From positions 5,075,886 to 5,139,885 of the forward strand of contig OZ018328.1 in the NCBI GenBank assembly GCA_963969495.1: a stretch of DNA of 64,000 bases, given 5' to 3'. The position numbers and the translations under genes were made by a program. The DNA comes from Ceratothoa steindachneri. Lineage: Eukaryota > Arthropoda > Malacostraca > Isopoda > Cymothoidae. The stretch's first letter is position 1. The number at the start of each line of letters is the position of its first letter. The notes beneath the pieces were generated by a model. It was not told where the DNA came from and did no database searches. It worked only from the letters and a program-made list of their open reading frames with translations. Shown one piece after another: positions 33,791-45,189 of the stretch.

Positions 33791-33969
33791 TGGGTAAGAA
33801 AACAAAGTATGAGGCCTAAAGTGTATGCTCTCCTGCCCCACCTTAGCTTTCCCTCCTTCCGCTACGATTTACCAACTCTCCTCATGTTTAGTGAGAGTAT
33901 TTTTAGCGTGTTGTTTGTGTTTTCCATGCTTTGTTTGTTTGGTGTTCTTGTAGTCTATGTGAGTGTGTG

Positions 33970-35560
33970 TGTTCCCCTTTACTTCTTATCGCGTCTCTTT
34001 TTGCCATTTCTCATATTTTCATACTCTGCTTCACTTATGGTGAGGCAGGAGTCCTTGTGCAGTTTAATCTTTGCCGCCATGACCGCCTCATCTACCTTGG
34101 CCTCTTGCGCCTGCGCATCGTACGTCCACTTTATTTGGCCTGTCTTTACCCCGTCAACAATCTCCCTAATGGGGGGGTTGTCTGGGAATGGGGTCTGATT
34201 AGTCTTGTAGAATTGCATTTTCAACTCTTCCCCATCAAATTTAGTGGTTTCTTGGGGAGCCTCTACCCTGCTTCTACTCCTCGACCTCTTGCTTTCTTTT
34301 GGGGGTTGGGTCTGCTCTTCTTCGTCTTCAGAGGAGGATGCGGAGCTTGAGAGGTTACCTTCAGCTTGCTTTATTCTCTTTGCTGCTTTTCCCCCCCGTA
34401 TTTGCCGTTTTCTTTTGGAATCTACTTTTGAGGGGCTTGGGTTGTCTCCTGGTTTTTATTTACTTCCGCTCTATCTTCACTTGGTGGAAACGGCCTCGCT
34501 GGGGCCTCTTCCTCGGGTTCTCATTGCAGTTGCAGGACGTCCCCCGCTGGAGGGTTGTCCGGGAACCACATTTCCTGGAGACCGTTCTTTTTGAGCATGG
34601 TGTTCAGCTTGGTCGCGAACCAGCCCGGTTTGGTAAGGTTTCTAAGGTGCGCGTACAAAATACACGTGAATTTTACTCCCTACCTTCAGGTAGGTCTTTG
34701 GAGCGGCACTTTCTACGGTCCTTGCGGGGATGGCTTTTGCTGCTTGGCATAGGAAGTATTTGCTCTCCTTATTCTCTCCGCCTTTTTCTTGTCTGCTTTT
34801 CTTTTCAATATCTCCTTGTTCTTTGGGTAAGACATAGCCATAGCCCCGTGCTTTTGCCCAAGGTTGGGCGGGCATTTTTCGTTTGCTGCCGGGCATTCCC
34901 GCCAGCCATGTCCTTTACCACTGCATCTAGAGCAGTTTATTTCCTGCTCCTTACAATCTCTTGTGGTGTGGTGTTTTAATTTGAAGCACCTGAAGCAGAA
35001 TTGCACTGGGGGAAACTCCTCCCTCTCGATTTATTGCCCGCTAATTTTGGCGTTCAAGAAATGTAGTCCACCCTCCTTCGCTTGGGTTGTCATCGTGGTA
35101 TCGCCAAATATGATTTTAAACACACTGTTGTATTCCGCGTTGTCCCTTCTGTTTTTAAACTTTATCACTTCGCTAATGTTCGCCCACTGCTGGTTCCTCT
35201 CTATTTCTCTTTTAATCTCCTCCTTCGTATGTTGGCCGATTCACGGGTCCAGCCTTCAGCAAATCACACTTCTGTATGCCTGGATCTGGGAGATGTACTG
35301 GGTTGAAGGTTCATTCACCTCAGAATCTTTACCCCAGCTTCATTTGTGAGGGACTCAACGTCCTTTTCCTTATCGCATTTAGCTACGTATCCTGTTGGTG
35401 AGTCGATCAGGCGAAGGACTGTCACATTTAGGCATCCGAATAAAGTTTCGTAAACCTTCCCCTTACTCAGTTTTTTTAAGCCACTTACTGTTCTTAGCGG
35501 TACCCTTGCAGCACTGGAGTCCGCTATTTCTGCCTGTGTGCAGTCCATTGTGGAGGGGGG
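33970..35560 (-). pseudogene. LINE ORF1 (gag-like, CCHC zinc knuckles), broken
   Basis: Read on the minus strand, the N-terminal part (35548-35315) has 'SSAARVPLRTVSGLKKLSKGKVYETLF' in pieces. A middle section is poorly preserved. A zinc-knuckle section (35006-34713) shows 'CFRCFKLKHHTTRDC' and 'CSRCSGKGHGWRECP', two CCHC fingers, followed by a basic helix 'KRKADKKKAERI'. A C-terminal part ends near 33979. This is the nucleic-acid-binding ORF1 of a Jockey/R1-type LINE. No ORF2 follows downstream on the same strand, so the element is truncated or deleted. Confidence 0.72.
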
Positions 35561-36899
35561 TGCACATACTTTCTGTCTTACCTTATTATCTGTTTATTTT
35601 GAGTCTATTCCTTCCAATCTGTGTTCTTCAGAGTTTTAGTTTTTTTTATTATTTGCCTCGTTTTCCCACCGCCTCGATGGAAGAAGGATTGCGTTTTAGG
35701 GTGAATGATAACGATAGATGAAGTGAATCCGGGTGGGATCCTCTCAGGGGTGGGATCCTCTCAGGGGTGTGATTGTATGGCGAACTAATTGACCACTCCG
35801 CCCCCCCCCCGGATGTTTTAATCACGACCGCATCCTAATATACCATAGAGACGGTTATATGTCCCTCTATGGTAGCAGTCCGTCCCTTGTCCGGAATTGT
35901 TTCTGACATTGTTCTCTGCTGTGGGCTATTCCTCAAACCAGCTTTCTCCAATGCCCCCAATTATGCCGTGGCAAGAGCTCGGCATAGTTGGGATGAAATA
36001 TGATTGGCAATCCCTCCTCACATCTGGCAGCAGTTCACGTAGGGGCTCAAGGCAGGGAACTTAAGCAGTCATCTGCCTAAGTGGGGCCTCTAGGAAGAAA
36101 GATGAATATTATTAGTTATGAATGAATAGTGATGAGTATATATATATATAATGGAAGAAAAGGTGTGAGAGAGTGTAAAAGGCTACTGCGTCCAGAGCTA
36201 TTCCACCCCCATCTCCTCTCTTCTGGCCCACTGTCGGGGACAGAAGTGAGGAGAAGGGGCGAGAGACCCCGGACCCCTCTTATTCCCCCTTTCCCCACTC
36301 CATATGCTTTGCGGCACCGGTGAGAGGTTAACATGGGAAAGAGGAAAGGGGGCGATATTATAGCAAAAAACTAGTAGAAGATCAAACAGATGACCTAGGT
36401 GGTCTTGACCTTACATCTAATAGGTAGTGCTAATACCACGGTGTGTATCACCCACCCACGTATATTTGTAGAGCCCGTTAAGTAAGACAGTAACCAAGAG
36501 TTAGTGAGGAATGTAAAGAAGTTAGAGGCGTGCAGTGAGCCACAAAATGCTTGGAGGTCAAGCTAATCTCTGTCCATTTTAATTGGTTAGAAGTTGCGAT
36601 TATAGTTACAGAGGAAGTACCTGAGATCCAGGTGTCTGTGCTTTCCGTTTTTGTTACCTAGTACTTATAGTTGGCGTTCAAACCATTATTAGTGTGTGTT
36701 TGTTTTTTAGTAGAATTTGTTTGCTTTTCTTGCATGTTATGTTGTATTCTAACTGTCTATTCTTGCATGTATGTTTTCCCTTTTATCTTTTCGGTTTCAC
36801 ATTTGCTGTTCCTCAAGGGGTTTTGTTACCCTTTCCTTCGTTGCTTTGCTGCATCTCTTTATATGTTGTCAAATCCGGTGACGTATCCTTCCCGCTATG
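35561..36899. other. Non-coding, possible LINE 5' region
   Basis: Directly upstream (minus strand) of the LINE ORF1, so part may be its 5' untranslated region. A 17 bp unit (TGGGATCCTCTCAGGGG) is duplicated at 35734-35750 and 35751-35767. Short AT run near 36139. No gene recognised. Confidence 0.4.
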
Positions 36900-37390
36900 T
36901 GTAGATGTCTTCTTCTTATTCGTCCTCATTTCCGATCCTCGCCCTGCTTCGGAGGAGTCGGTGAGGCCTCCAGTCTACTCCTAGTTCTATTTTCGTTGAG
37001 TGTTCGTCTCCGATTTCGTCATGCGTCCTCTCGATGACTTCTTTTGCTCTCTTCATGATTATGCTGTTTAATGGCTCGACGTTGGCTTCTCTGTGTAGTT
37101 ATTCTACCCTTCTCATCTCTGCCCTTCTTGTATTTGTCCTAAGGTACATTGTTTTGTACTCTTTGTACTTCTAGCAGTTTAGTTCGTGACAATTTACCCA
37201 TTGCTCTTGCTGTATAGATCAGTGTTGGTTGGATAATCCCTTTGTAAATCTTGCTTTTATTCTCTTGACCTAAATTTCTTAATTTATACAGGAGTACTAG
37301 TCCTCTCTTTCCTTTCTGTAGTCTATCCGATTTCGTTATTGTTAAACCTAGTACTTTACAGTCGTTACTGTAACAAACCCTCAAACAGCT
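36900..37390 (-). pseudogene. LINE RT C-terminal fragment
   Basis: The minus-strand frame at 37139-37384 reads 'VLGLTITKSDRLQKGKRGLV', 'KIYKGIIQPTLIY' and 'LLEVQRVQNNV', the typical post-catalytic part of a Jockey-group reverse transcriptase. Similarity continues to about 36900 in other frames ('MRRVE', 'LHREANVEPLN', 'KELGVDWRP'-like). Truncated and frameshifted. It ends next to Penelope-like 3' sequence. Confidence 0.68.
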
Positions 37391-37479
37391 TTATTTGAGT
37401 TGTTACAGCCTTTTGTACCCCCTAATTAAGGTTCAGAGTCGGGTAGTCTAATCCCCCCTTCTACTATTTAAGGCAATGT

Positions 37480-37609
37480 ATGTACAGCCTCCTATTCATT
37501 CCTTGAAAAGTTCTTTAAGAATAAAGACAAAAGCGCTCGGAATCGTTTTTCCCTTTTCCTTTGTGGGTGTATCTGCATAACTTTGCTCCACGTGCACTTT
37601 GTGAGCTTT

Positions 37610-37613
<4 letters not shown>
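37480..37613 (+). mobile_element. Penelope-like element 3' end fragment
   Basis: The stretch 'AAGAATAAAGACAAAAGCGC' (37518-37537) followed by a T/C-rich part and a final (AT)n resembles the 3' untranslated end of Penelope-like elements. It aligns base for base in layout with the hammerhead-like core at 5140-5169 (CTGATGA / CTTTAAGAA, GAAAGCACTTGGG / AAAAGCGCTCGGA). No coding part remains. Confidence 0.5.

Positions 37614-37691
<78 letters not shown>
37614..37691. repeat. (AT)n microsatellite
   Basis: About 78 bp of AT alternation between a Penelope-like 3' end and the outer limit of the lectin copy 3 flank. Confidence 0.97.
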
Positions 37692-37692
<1 letters not shown>

Positions 37693-38345
37693 TTTAAAAT
37701 AATTATTTAAACCATTTAATGGAAGTTTATAATGGGTACAACTCAAAATGGATTTCAAATCACCCTTAATTTCATGTAGTACATGTCACATTTTTGGGCC
37801 CGTAAATTCCAATTTCTCGTCTCGAAGTCAAAAAAGAATACTTTGGCGTCTGTACCAAGAACGAAACAAACAAACTCACACACAAACACATACGCGCAAT
37901 TTAATAGTAAAAGGGAAAAACACAAGGGAAGGGGGTTGATATTATTAAATAAAAATAGAAGCATACGATACTAGAGAAAATAACAGGCAAATGAGTAAAG
38001 ATAATTGTTATAATCAGCGCGCAAGACCTTATTTTGACGCTTTGTTATTAACAAACTTTGAAACTGTCACATCTGCTGATGCACACAAGCTTTGCAGGCC
38101 AGAACATTACATTTCTAGAATCACAACTATTCGACATTTCACAATCGTCATGCAACTTTACATTACTGAGCGTCACTTTGCTGACCCTCATGAATACTTT
38201 GCAATACAGTCATAAAATATATAATTTGGTCGAGTTTTTACCTCCGATTTGCATTCTAAAATGAAGTCTCTATACTACAAAGAGGAACTACAGTAAACCT
38301 AGGTCAGGACCACAGGTCAGAACCACGGGTTAGTACAACATATGG
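37692..38345 (-). repeat. Lectin copy 3 downstream flank (inverted)
   Basis: Reverse complement of the 28215-28870 flank, about 85% identical by eye. The similarity stops exactly at the (AT)n tract, so that tract or the Penelope-like insertion marks the edge of the duplicated segment. Confidence 0.85.
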
Positions 38346-38524
38346 AACCCGCCATCAAGTTGACCTTAGGGGGAATGCCATCCAGCCACCGACCATAAGC
38401 GGTGTGGCTTAAATTTGTTCAAATTGGAAGCGGCGTTTCTGCACTTTGTCCAAAGAGGGGGTTCTTTTGTGTGAGGGGTTGGGGCGAAATTAGAATTCAA
38501 TTAAATAAAGAAAGGATCCAAATA

Positions 38525-39359
38525 AACAGTTAAAACTGATACCAGTTAATACCATCGGCAGAGGAAGTGTGATTACCTTCGTAAGGGAAACAGTTGAGAT
38601 TAGACTGGTGGCATGAGCGGTACCACCAAGCTCCTTTGTAGGCTTGTGCACAATTGTTGGCATAACTGTCGCTATCTTTATCTTTCGTAGAGAACTGCTG
38701 TCCATTTTGTTTCGTAACGAGAGCATCACCCACCTTACCCGAATAAGACCGCACCACGAAACGGTACTTGTCCTTGGCGTCTCCGATATAGAAGTAGTCG
38801 TACTTGGCCCAACGCTTTTGCCCTCAAAGTCTTCTAGGTCAACCCAGAGTTCCATGAGGACGTCACTCGATAGGGCATGGATGGTTTCGAGGCCGAGCCA
38901 AGAACTCGCCTCCGTCTAGAGTTGCGAAGCCGAGTCGGTACTCGAAAAAGTCTTCCCTCTGAGGAAGAGCTTGGCGGTGTTGGAACACCGTCCAGCCACC
39001 TTCGTCGGTTGTCTGGTCGCAGAACACTGACACGAAACGGTTGGGAGAGCACGAGTACAGGTAAACGGTTCGAACCCCGAACTAGGTGTCCCCGTGGGGA
39101 AGTAGATCAGCGCAGTTTTGAGGTGGGTCCTTATTCCCCTTCAATTTCGCGATGATGTCTAGAATGAGGTTTAGTGGAGTCTTTATCTCGCTAATGATAG
39201 AAGTCTTTAATGTGTCTTCACTAAGATCGAGACTTTGGAGACGCACGAAGGAGAGAAACCGATCTCACTGAAGAAGGTTGCGAAGTCGTCTACTGAAGAG
39301 GCTCCGGCGTCTCTACAAGTCACACTCGAAACTACTCCCATCGCAATCATCAAATTCTT
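38525..39359 (-). pseudogene. Fibrinogen-related lectin pseudogene, copy 3
   Basis: Aligns on the minus strand with the intact gene from just after its ATG (39359) to 'INWYQF' (38525). The start codon and promoter are missing: unrelated sequence begins within ten bases of the expected ATG. A 12 bp loss after 'EDFF', a 1 bp insertion before 'LGL' and a 1 bp deletion in 'FEGKRRWA' disrupt the frame. The last 26 residues are removed by a deletion joining 'TATCAGTTTT' to 3' flank sequence at a TTT microhomology. The calcium loop region 'DKDSD' is still legible. The flank at 38390-38524 matches that after copy 1. Confidence 0.92.
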
Positions 39360-39394
39360 TTAATTTAAAATAAGCAGAAATGATATAGTTATCC

Positions 39395-39550
39395 TTGGAA
39401 ATTTACTTTCTTCTCTATTTCTTTTGTGGTATCCTCCAAAGAGAATTGCCAAAGCGGTAACATTTGATATCCTTATCGGATATACTGTAATGGATCGTTT
39501 GGGAAATAAAAATAGATTGAAACATAACCGTTTAATCGTGTTTTACATAA
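39395..39550 (+). repeat. Diverged dispersed repeat shared with 24123-24300
   Basis: Second copy of the repeat, adjoining the broken 5' end of lectin copy 3. It may have replaced the missing start and promoter. Confidence 0.55.
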
Positions 39551-39690
39551 ATGACTAAAACATAACATAATTTCACAGATGACAAAAGCCACAAGGGCCT
39601 ATCAAAGGTCATCCGCATTTGTCAAAACCAAATCGACAAAATCCATTAATAGGATTGTGTCAGATCATTCAATTTGAAACTTTATTGCAT
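39551..39690 (-). mobile_element. LINE A-type 3' tail, truncated
   Basis: Minus-strand 3' end with the short AACATAACATAA-type tail (read on plus) and the stem-loop 'GATGACAAAAGCC...GGTCATCC'. Only about 140 bp remain. The same tail occurs at 48543, 49720, 49935 and 61075. Confidence 0.75.
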
Positions 39691-39850
39691 AAACCATTAT
39701 ATTCATTCTTCGTTTTCCTTGTATTATTTTTGATATTGCATTAAGAACTGTTCTTTCACCTGTAATTTCGTAATTTGTTGATAGCTATTGAGTTGTTTAC
39801 CATTTGTTTGCAAATACGCTTAGCTTAGACAATATTATTAAAAATAAAGG
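39691..39850. other. Short non-coding stretch
   Basis: No feature recognised. Confidence 0.3.
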
Positions 39851-40250
39851 ATGAAAAGAAATGGGGTTTATGGGAGGGAATAAGGCATTGGATGGACTCC
39901 CTCTAAGCCGGGCTGGGGTTGACGTGTTTTGGTAGGAGTTATATAGAGTTGTTTGGTCTTTGCAGGCGGGAAACTAGTTCCTGATAGTGGTCGGGGAAAT
40001 ATAAGAGTACAGGGTGGGGCAGGGAAAGGAAAGAGGTGCACAGGAGATAGAGTGGAAGGTATACATTCTAATAGAGGTGCTTCAGGGATAGGTGGGCTGA
40101 GTTGTCTTTATACCAATGTTCGTAGTCTTAGGAATAAGAAAGATGAGTTATATTATTGATAAAGATATAGATATAATATGTGTAATACAATCATGGGTTA
40201 ATGTAAATAAATTTAATGACAACGTGAGTGAATTTAAACTACAGTGTTAT
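39851..40250 (+). pseudogene. LINE A fragment: ORF1 end and ORF2 start, cut by a hAT element
   Basis: The ORF1 tail 'LDGLPLSRAGVDVFW' (with one internal stop) overlaps the ORF2 start near 39953, as in LINE B. ORF2 then gives 'GASGIGGLSCLYTNVRSLRNKKDEL', split by a frameshift near 40155, and stops at 40250 where a hAT-type end begins. The 'GGGAAACTAGTTCCTGATAG' stretch here is the uninterrupted version of the site where LINE B entered LINE A at 54559. Confidence 0.8.
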
Positions 40251-40991
40251 CAGTGGCGTATTTATGGGGAGGGGGGCATTGGGCAATGCCCCCTTCCCCC
40301 CCCCCCCACATCAGGGAATGGGAACCAACTCCTTACAAAATTAGCACAGGAGGCCATGGTGGAAAAAAAACTGTTCTAAAACAAACCAATATACATCCTT
40401 TCCTCTGATTTACTATCAGAATTCAATAGTAAATATGTTTAATATTCAATTACTTTGATATTTCAGACATAAATATGCACAGTCATTAAAAAATGTGACA
40501 TTTTTTACCGACATTTTTTCTGATCTCCCGGAAACGCCTCACAGGACGCAGTCATCTTGTGACGTTTTCTATCCCATAATTTATGAACGTGAGCTATCTG
40601 CACATGTCTGCACGTGCAGAAACGGAAATTTTAGACGATTGCCATCCGCCTGAGAAGAAATTCGACTTTAAAAAACACTTTTTATTGCTGAAAATTTCTC
40701 CTCAAACTTGGATGAGTAAGATTTTGACATATATGTAACATTAAGCGGACAATATATTTTTTTCTAAAACACGATTGCATTGATTTTCTAGTCCAGAAAA
40801 CGTTTTTTTTATTCGTACTTGTATCTTTGCCCCATCTTTAAGCACATTCAAGCCATTTTCGATTTTCTGTTAGTTATCATCAATGCTATCGCTGTCTCCA
40901 TGGTAAACAAATATGGCGTCGTATCTGGGAATTTAAAATCATATATCTCTTTGACTTTAGGTCATTTAGGGGCAATTTTCTGACCTGCAAA

Positions 40992-41054
40992 ATTACAAAA
41001 TTTGGTGGTTGAAATGAATAGTATCTATTTATTTCAACCAGCAAATTTTGTAAT
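40992..41054. repeat. Hairpin with 24 bp arms
   Basis: Arms 40992-41015 and 41031-41054 are complementary except one position and enclose a 15 base loop. Lies in the non-coding 5' part of the hAT element. Confidence 0.85.
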
Positions 41055-42572
41055 TCAATGCCTATTCAGAATAGGCAGGGTGACAAACTGTTGGTTATGA
41101 GGGTATAGAGTTGGCTGCCACTGTATCAACATTCAATAATGGTTGGTAGATAGTAAGAAATCAGTAAATCAATTAAGACCCGCAAAGAACAATAAGATTA
41201 TAAAAATGCATAAAATCTAGAGGTAAAACTACATGCAAAGCTAATTTGGCATGCATGTCCTACTGTTGATCTCAAATTCAGCTTGCGTATGTATTGGTCA
41301 TGTCTGAAATTAAGCCCTTTCAAATGATATATGACTCAATGTGTTCCAATGATGTAAAAATTTTCAACTCTGCTGAAAAGTATCACGAGACCACTCACAT
41401 TTAATGCCAGATATCTCAGCAACTACTTTGTTTTTTCTCGAAATTCTTTTTGTATTAAACTCAGTATTGTGATGCATTTGAAATGATATATGACTCAATG
41501 TGTTCCAATGATGTTGAAATTTGGGTGAACATTGCTACTATAAAGAACCATGGAAAAAGTCGTGTTGAAGAAAGCATACACTGAGCATTTTCCTATCCAA
41601 GCAGCAAAATATCGCAACCTACAAATTTTGAAACAGTTTTGCTCATACGAAAGCAAAAATTTTTTTGACAATTTTCCTATCATTGAAAGAGATGACGATA
41701 ACAATGATGCTGGAAATGCTTTAAGGTTAGACATAAGCCATTTTTTGACGTTTTTTGCAAATTTTGTCAGTTTTCTGTTTTTGTTAACAAATGTATCGTT
41801 AATTATGCATCTTCAATATCCCTAAATAATTTTCACGTTTAGTACCTCAAAATGCAAAAAAAAAAACCTTTTAATCAACAGCTGTCAATTACTGTCTTCT
41901 TAGCTAAGTAGCTGGCAATATCTGGCAGATTTGGTATCAAAATGATCAGTGTTGAATCAGTTTTAACGCTATTCTGAAAGGTCAATTTCATGAAATAACA
42001 CCACCTGATTGGTTGAAATATAGCCCCGATTTTGAGTTCGAGTCCTCTAAGTCCATCACAGGTTGTCTTTCTGATTTGCTTCGACTCTCGTCAACTTCCT
42101 GTTTCACAAATCGCTGATTGCTGCAAATTTTCGTAGTTTTTCTGCTCAAGTTGTGCTAGTCCTGTTTTAGGGCTATTGAATGCAAAATAATGCCTTTTGG
42201 ACTTAGTAGAAAATAGAAATGCAAAATCCAGAAAAAGGGTTATGTCCAACCTTAAGGGACTAAATACCGCGTCTACTTTTATAGTCGTTTTCTTTTAGTT
42301 CTAACTTAAATGAGAGGCCTACATATGGACCCTGATTACTGCATTGTGTGTATATATCCATTTGTTTATTTATTTTCTTTTGCAGTTTTACGGCTTAAAT
42401 AAACATGATTGTCTGAATTTTATTGAACTGATGAGCCCGTACAACTTTCCCTTTCAAGCTGGTAACAGCTATATACATATAGGTTTTTTTCTAATATTCT
42501 ACAGTCATCGCTTGTTTTTGATTTATCTTATTTTTATTTTCTTTCATTTCAGGTCAGATCCAGGAAGTCGAG

Positions 42573-44310
42573 ATGAAGAGAAGTATCGCCGACTACTTCA
42601 CGCGCCGTGAGCCTGCGACTGTAGTTAAACGAAAGGCTTCCCCAGAGACACCTCCGGAACTTCTAGACGTCTAACTGCAAGCCAAGACACAGGAATACTC
42701 TTCCTCTTCACCGACGTTAACAGCGTCCACGTCTGCGTTACCTAGTGGCAACTCCAGGAAAGATGATATAGTAGTTATCAACTGGTTGGAACTCACTGAT
42801 GCAGAGAAACTGCGCGTACTCACCACAACTTGGGCTGCGCCATTGGATTTTCAGGGGCCTTACAACGAGCGTCAAGAAGTAGATAGAACCAGACGTAAAT
42901 ATCTAGGACCACAACATCTAATCGGGCAGTATAGCGTCCTCTCCTAGTCTGTGTCGAAACGTGGACTATTCTGTCGTCCTTGCAGGTTTTTTGCTCATGA
43001 AGCAATCCGAGGAAACCAATTGAATCACCTGGTCAGAACACCCCTAGAGAAGTTCGCTCACCTAACTGGCAAATATGGTTATTTATCAGTGCATCTAGCG
43101 ACCAAATTCCATGAAGACAGTGTCGATAGCGCAGAAGCGTTCAAAACGACGATGGAGACTGGAGACAGAACAGCAGCTGAACACCGCAGAGGCCAAGCAT
43201 CGTGACAAAAACCGAGCTGCTCTGCAGCGGATACTCTTCTCTATAGAGTTTCTGGGTATATTAGGTCTACCGCTTCGGGGTCATCGCGATTCCGGAGCTC
43301 TATTGCCCCCTCGCGCAGGAACCAGCACTGATATAGATTACAGACAAGGCAATCTGATAGCGACTCTACAGCTGATGGTGGTTTCCAACGATAAAGCGTT
43401 ACGGACACATTCAACTGAACGACCACGAGTAGGAATGCCACATACATTTTCCCCTAGGCCCAAAATGAACTGATATCAGCCATTGGAGCAGTGATTCAAA
43501 AATTAATCATCGAAGAAACAAAAGAAGCCACATGCTTCTCTCTTATGGCGAACGAGACCACAAATGTCTCGAGAAAGGAACAGTTAACAGTATGTTTACG
43601 GTACCTCCGAGGCGGCCAAATATGTGAACGGTTTCTCGGTTTTGCTTAGTTCCGTGATCTGACTGGTGCAGGGTTGGCTAAACAACTGCTACAGATCCTG
43701 AAAGATTCTGGAGTTGTCATTAGAAATATGGTTGGACAGGGGTACGACGGAGCCGCGGCTATGTCGAGAAGCAAAAATGGTGTGCGAAAGTATGTGCGTA
43801 GAGAATGCCAGTCAGCCAGCTACACGCATTGTGTGTCCCATTCGCTCAATCTATGTTTGATGAAGGCGGGCGAGGTACCAGATATTATAAAGGCAGTGAC
43901 GTTGATGCACAAGATTGCGCTTTTTTCTGTGGCTCAAATAAAAGATTGCTCAATCTTGAAAAAACTATCAAAGAAGGGTGTAATGAAGCCGCCCATTTGC
44001 GTCTGAAACTCCATTGCGAAACTAGATGGGTGGAGCACCAGGAAGCAGTTCGCATATTCAAAGAACTACTACCCGCCATTAAATTGTTGCTACACAAAAT
44101 TAGCCTATGGCCACGCGCAGATTGCGCCGGTAAGGCGCTACTATTCTCTTCCGCCATAGACAATGGTGGATTCTTGGTTACCCTAGAGGTACTTGTATCG
44201 GTTCTGGAGATCACCAAGCCACTTTCCGTTAAGCTTCAGGCTCAAGCGCAGGACATCCATAACGCGGTGGACAGTGTCCAGTACTGTGAGAATGCCCAGA
44301 GGGCTTTGCT
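42573..44310 (+). pseudogene. hAT transposase (DUF4371-type), broken
   Basis: ATG at 42573 opens 'MKRSIADYFTRREP' and meets TAA near 42672. Similarity continues through several frames: a zinc-binding 'LFCRPCRFFAHEA' (TTF/MYM-like finger), then 'LNTAEAKHRDKNRAALQRI' and 'GILGLPLRGHRDSG' (43111-43473). The catalytic Asp region at about 43537-43572 reads 'ANETTNVSRKEQL' where relatives have 'ADETTDVS'. Further on are 'VGQGYDGAAAMS', 'CVSHSLNLCL' and 'CETRWVEHQEAV'. The C-terminal dimerisation region is missing. The two Asp-to-Asn changes suggest old C-to-T type decay. In living members the protein excises and inserts DNA with an 8 bp target duplication. Confidence 0.85.
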
Positions 44311-45110
44311 ATACAATCAATCAATGATAACTCTCTCTTAATCTCACCATAATTGCTTCTATGAAAGCAGTATTTGTACCTTACATTACTATCATTACAG
44401 TCTTCACCATCATCAATAAAAAAATCAAAAACTATTATAGAGTGATGGCTGTTGCCTAGAGGACACACCAACTGTCCGTTTTCAACATCAAATAGGTTTC
44501 TTGTAAATACCAGGTCTAAATGAGATTCATTATCACAACCAACATTGTGTGTTGTTCCAGAATATGTTGATACAAAAAAGAATCGTTTATTGCATCTAGA
44601 AAATTTTTGGCATCAACAACATGTTTTCCACCATCAACCGAGTTATTTTCCCATAATACTTCGCCAAAATTAAAGTCTCCACAAATTAGCACCTGAGAAC
44701 TATTATCATATCTCTCACTCAACCTAATGAGATCATTTAAGAGTAAGTTACTGTCTCTACATGAATTGGGTGGTCTATAAATTGCACCCACAAAAATATA
44801 TTTATTCCTGAGTTTAACCTTACACCATGTAGCTTCCTCATATAAAAGTTCTGTTAAATATCTTACTTTATTTGCTGAGGAGAGCAAAGACCTTTGAACT
44901 AAAATTACCAAACCCCCACCTGGAGCATTTTGCAAGTTTCTATCTTTGCGAAAAACTTCATAATTTCCAATATCCAAAATCTCACTAACTTTAATTTCAC
45001 TTTTCAATTTTGTTTCAGTTAAACATATTATAGATGGTTTATACTCGTCCAGAGCATATTCAAATTCACTTAGTTAGTTACAAATGCCATCTACATTAGC
45101 ATATAAGCAA
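44310..45110 (-). pseudogene. LINE C ORF2 endonuclease domain, truncated
   Basis: The minus-strand frame contains 'EYKPSIICLTET' (near 45030), 'GGGLVILVQRSL', 'YIFVGAIYRPP', 'VLICGDFNFGEVLW' and, after a frameshift, 'NESHLDLVFTRNL' and 'NSHHSI', where families have NSDH. These are the apurinic-endonuclease motifs of a CR1-group LINE. The reverse transcriptase is absent because the copy ends at the hAT boundary near 44310. Confidence 0.78.
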
Positions 45111-45189
45111 TTCAAAACAAATTTTTTCGATATTTTCCTGAGATGCCTTTGCAATCCTAGTACTTACTGAAAATTTGTCCTATAATTTT

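Larger units (their letters stand above)
40251..44310 (+). mobile_element. hAT element, left end present, right end lost
   Basis: CAGTGGCGTA at 40251 followed by a G-run and matching C-run is a typical hAT terminal repeat. It interrupts LINE A ORF2, with the likely 8 bp target AGTGTTAT (40243-40250). The matching right end was not found: transposase similarity stops at about 44310, where another LINE begins. The 1.9 kb before the transposase is non-coding, and a good 3' splice site (TTTCATTTCAG) at 42542-42552 suggests an untranslated 5' exon. Confidence 0.68.

Noticed and set aside
34244..34979. Long plus-strand frames of 116 and 226 codons
   Set aside because: Antisense to the LINE ORF1 with zinc knuckles; the minus strand carries the recognisable motifs.
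36129..36334. Overlapping frames on both strands near a short AT run
   Set aside because: Complementary open frames without any recognised product.
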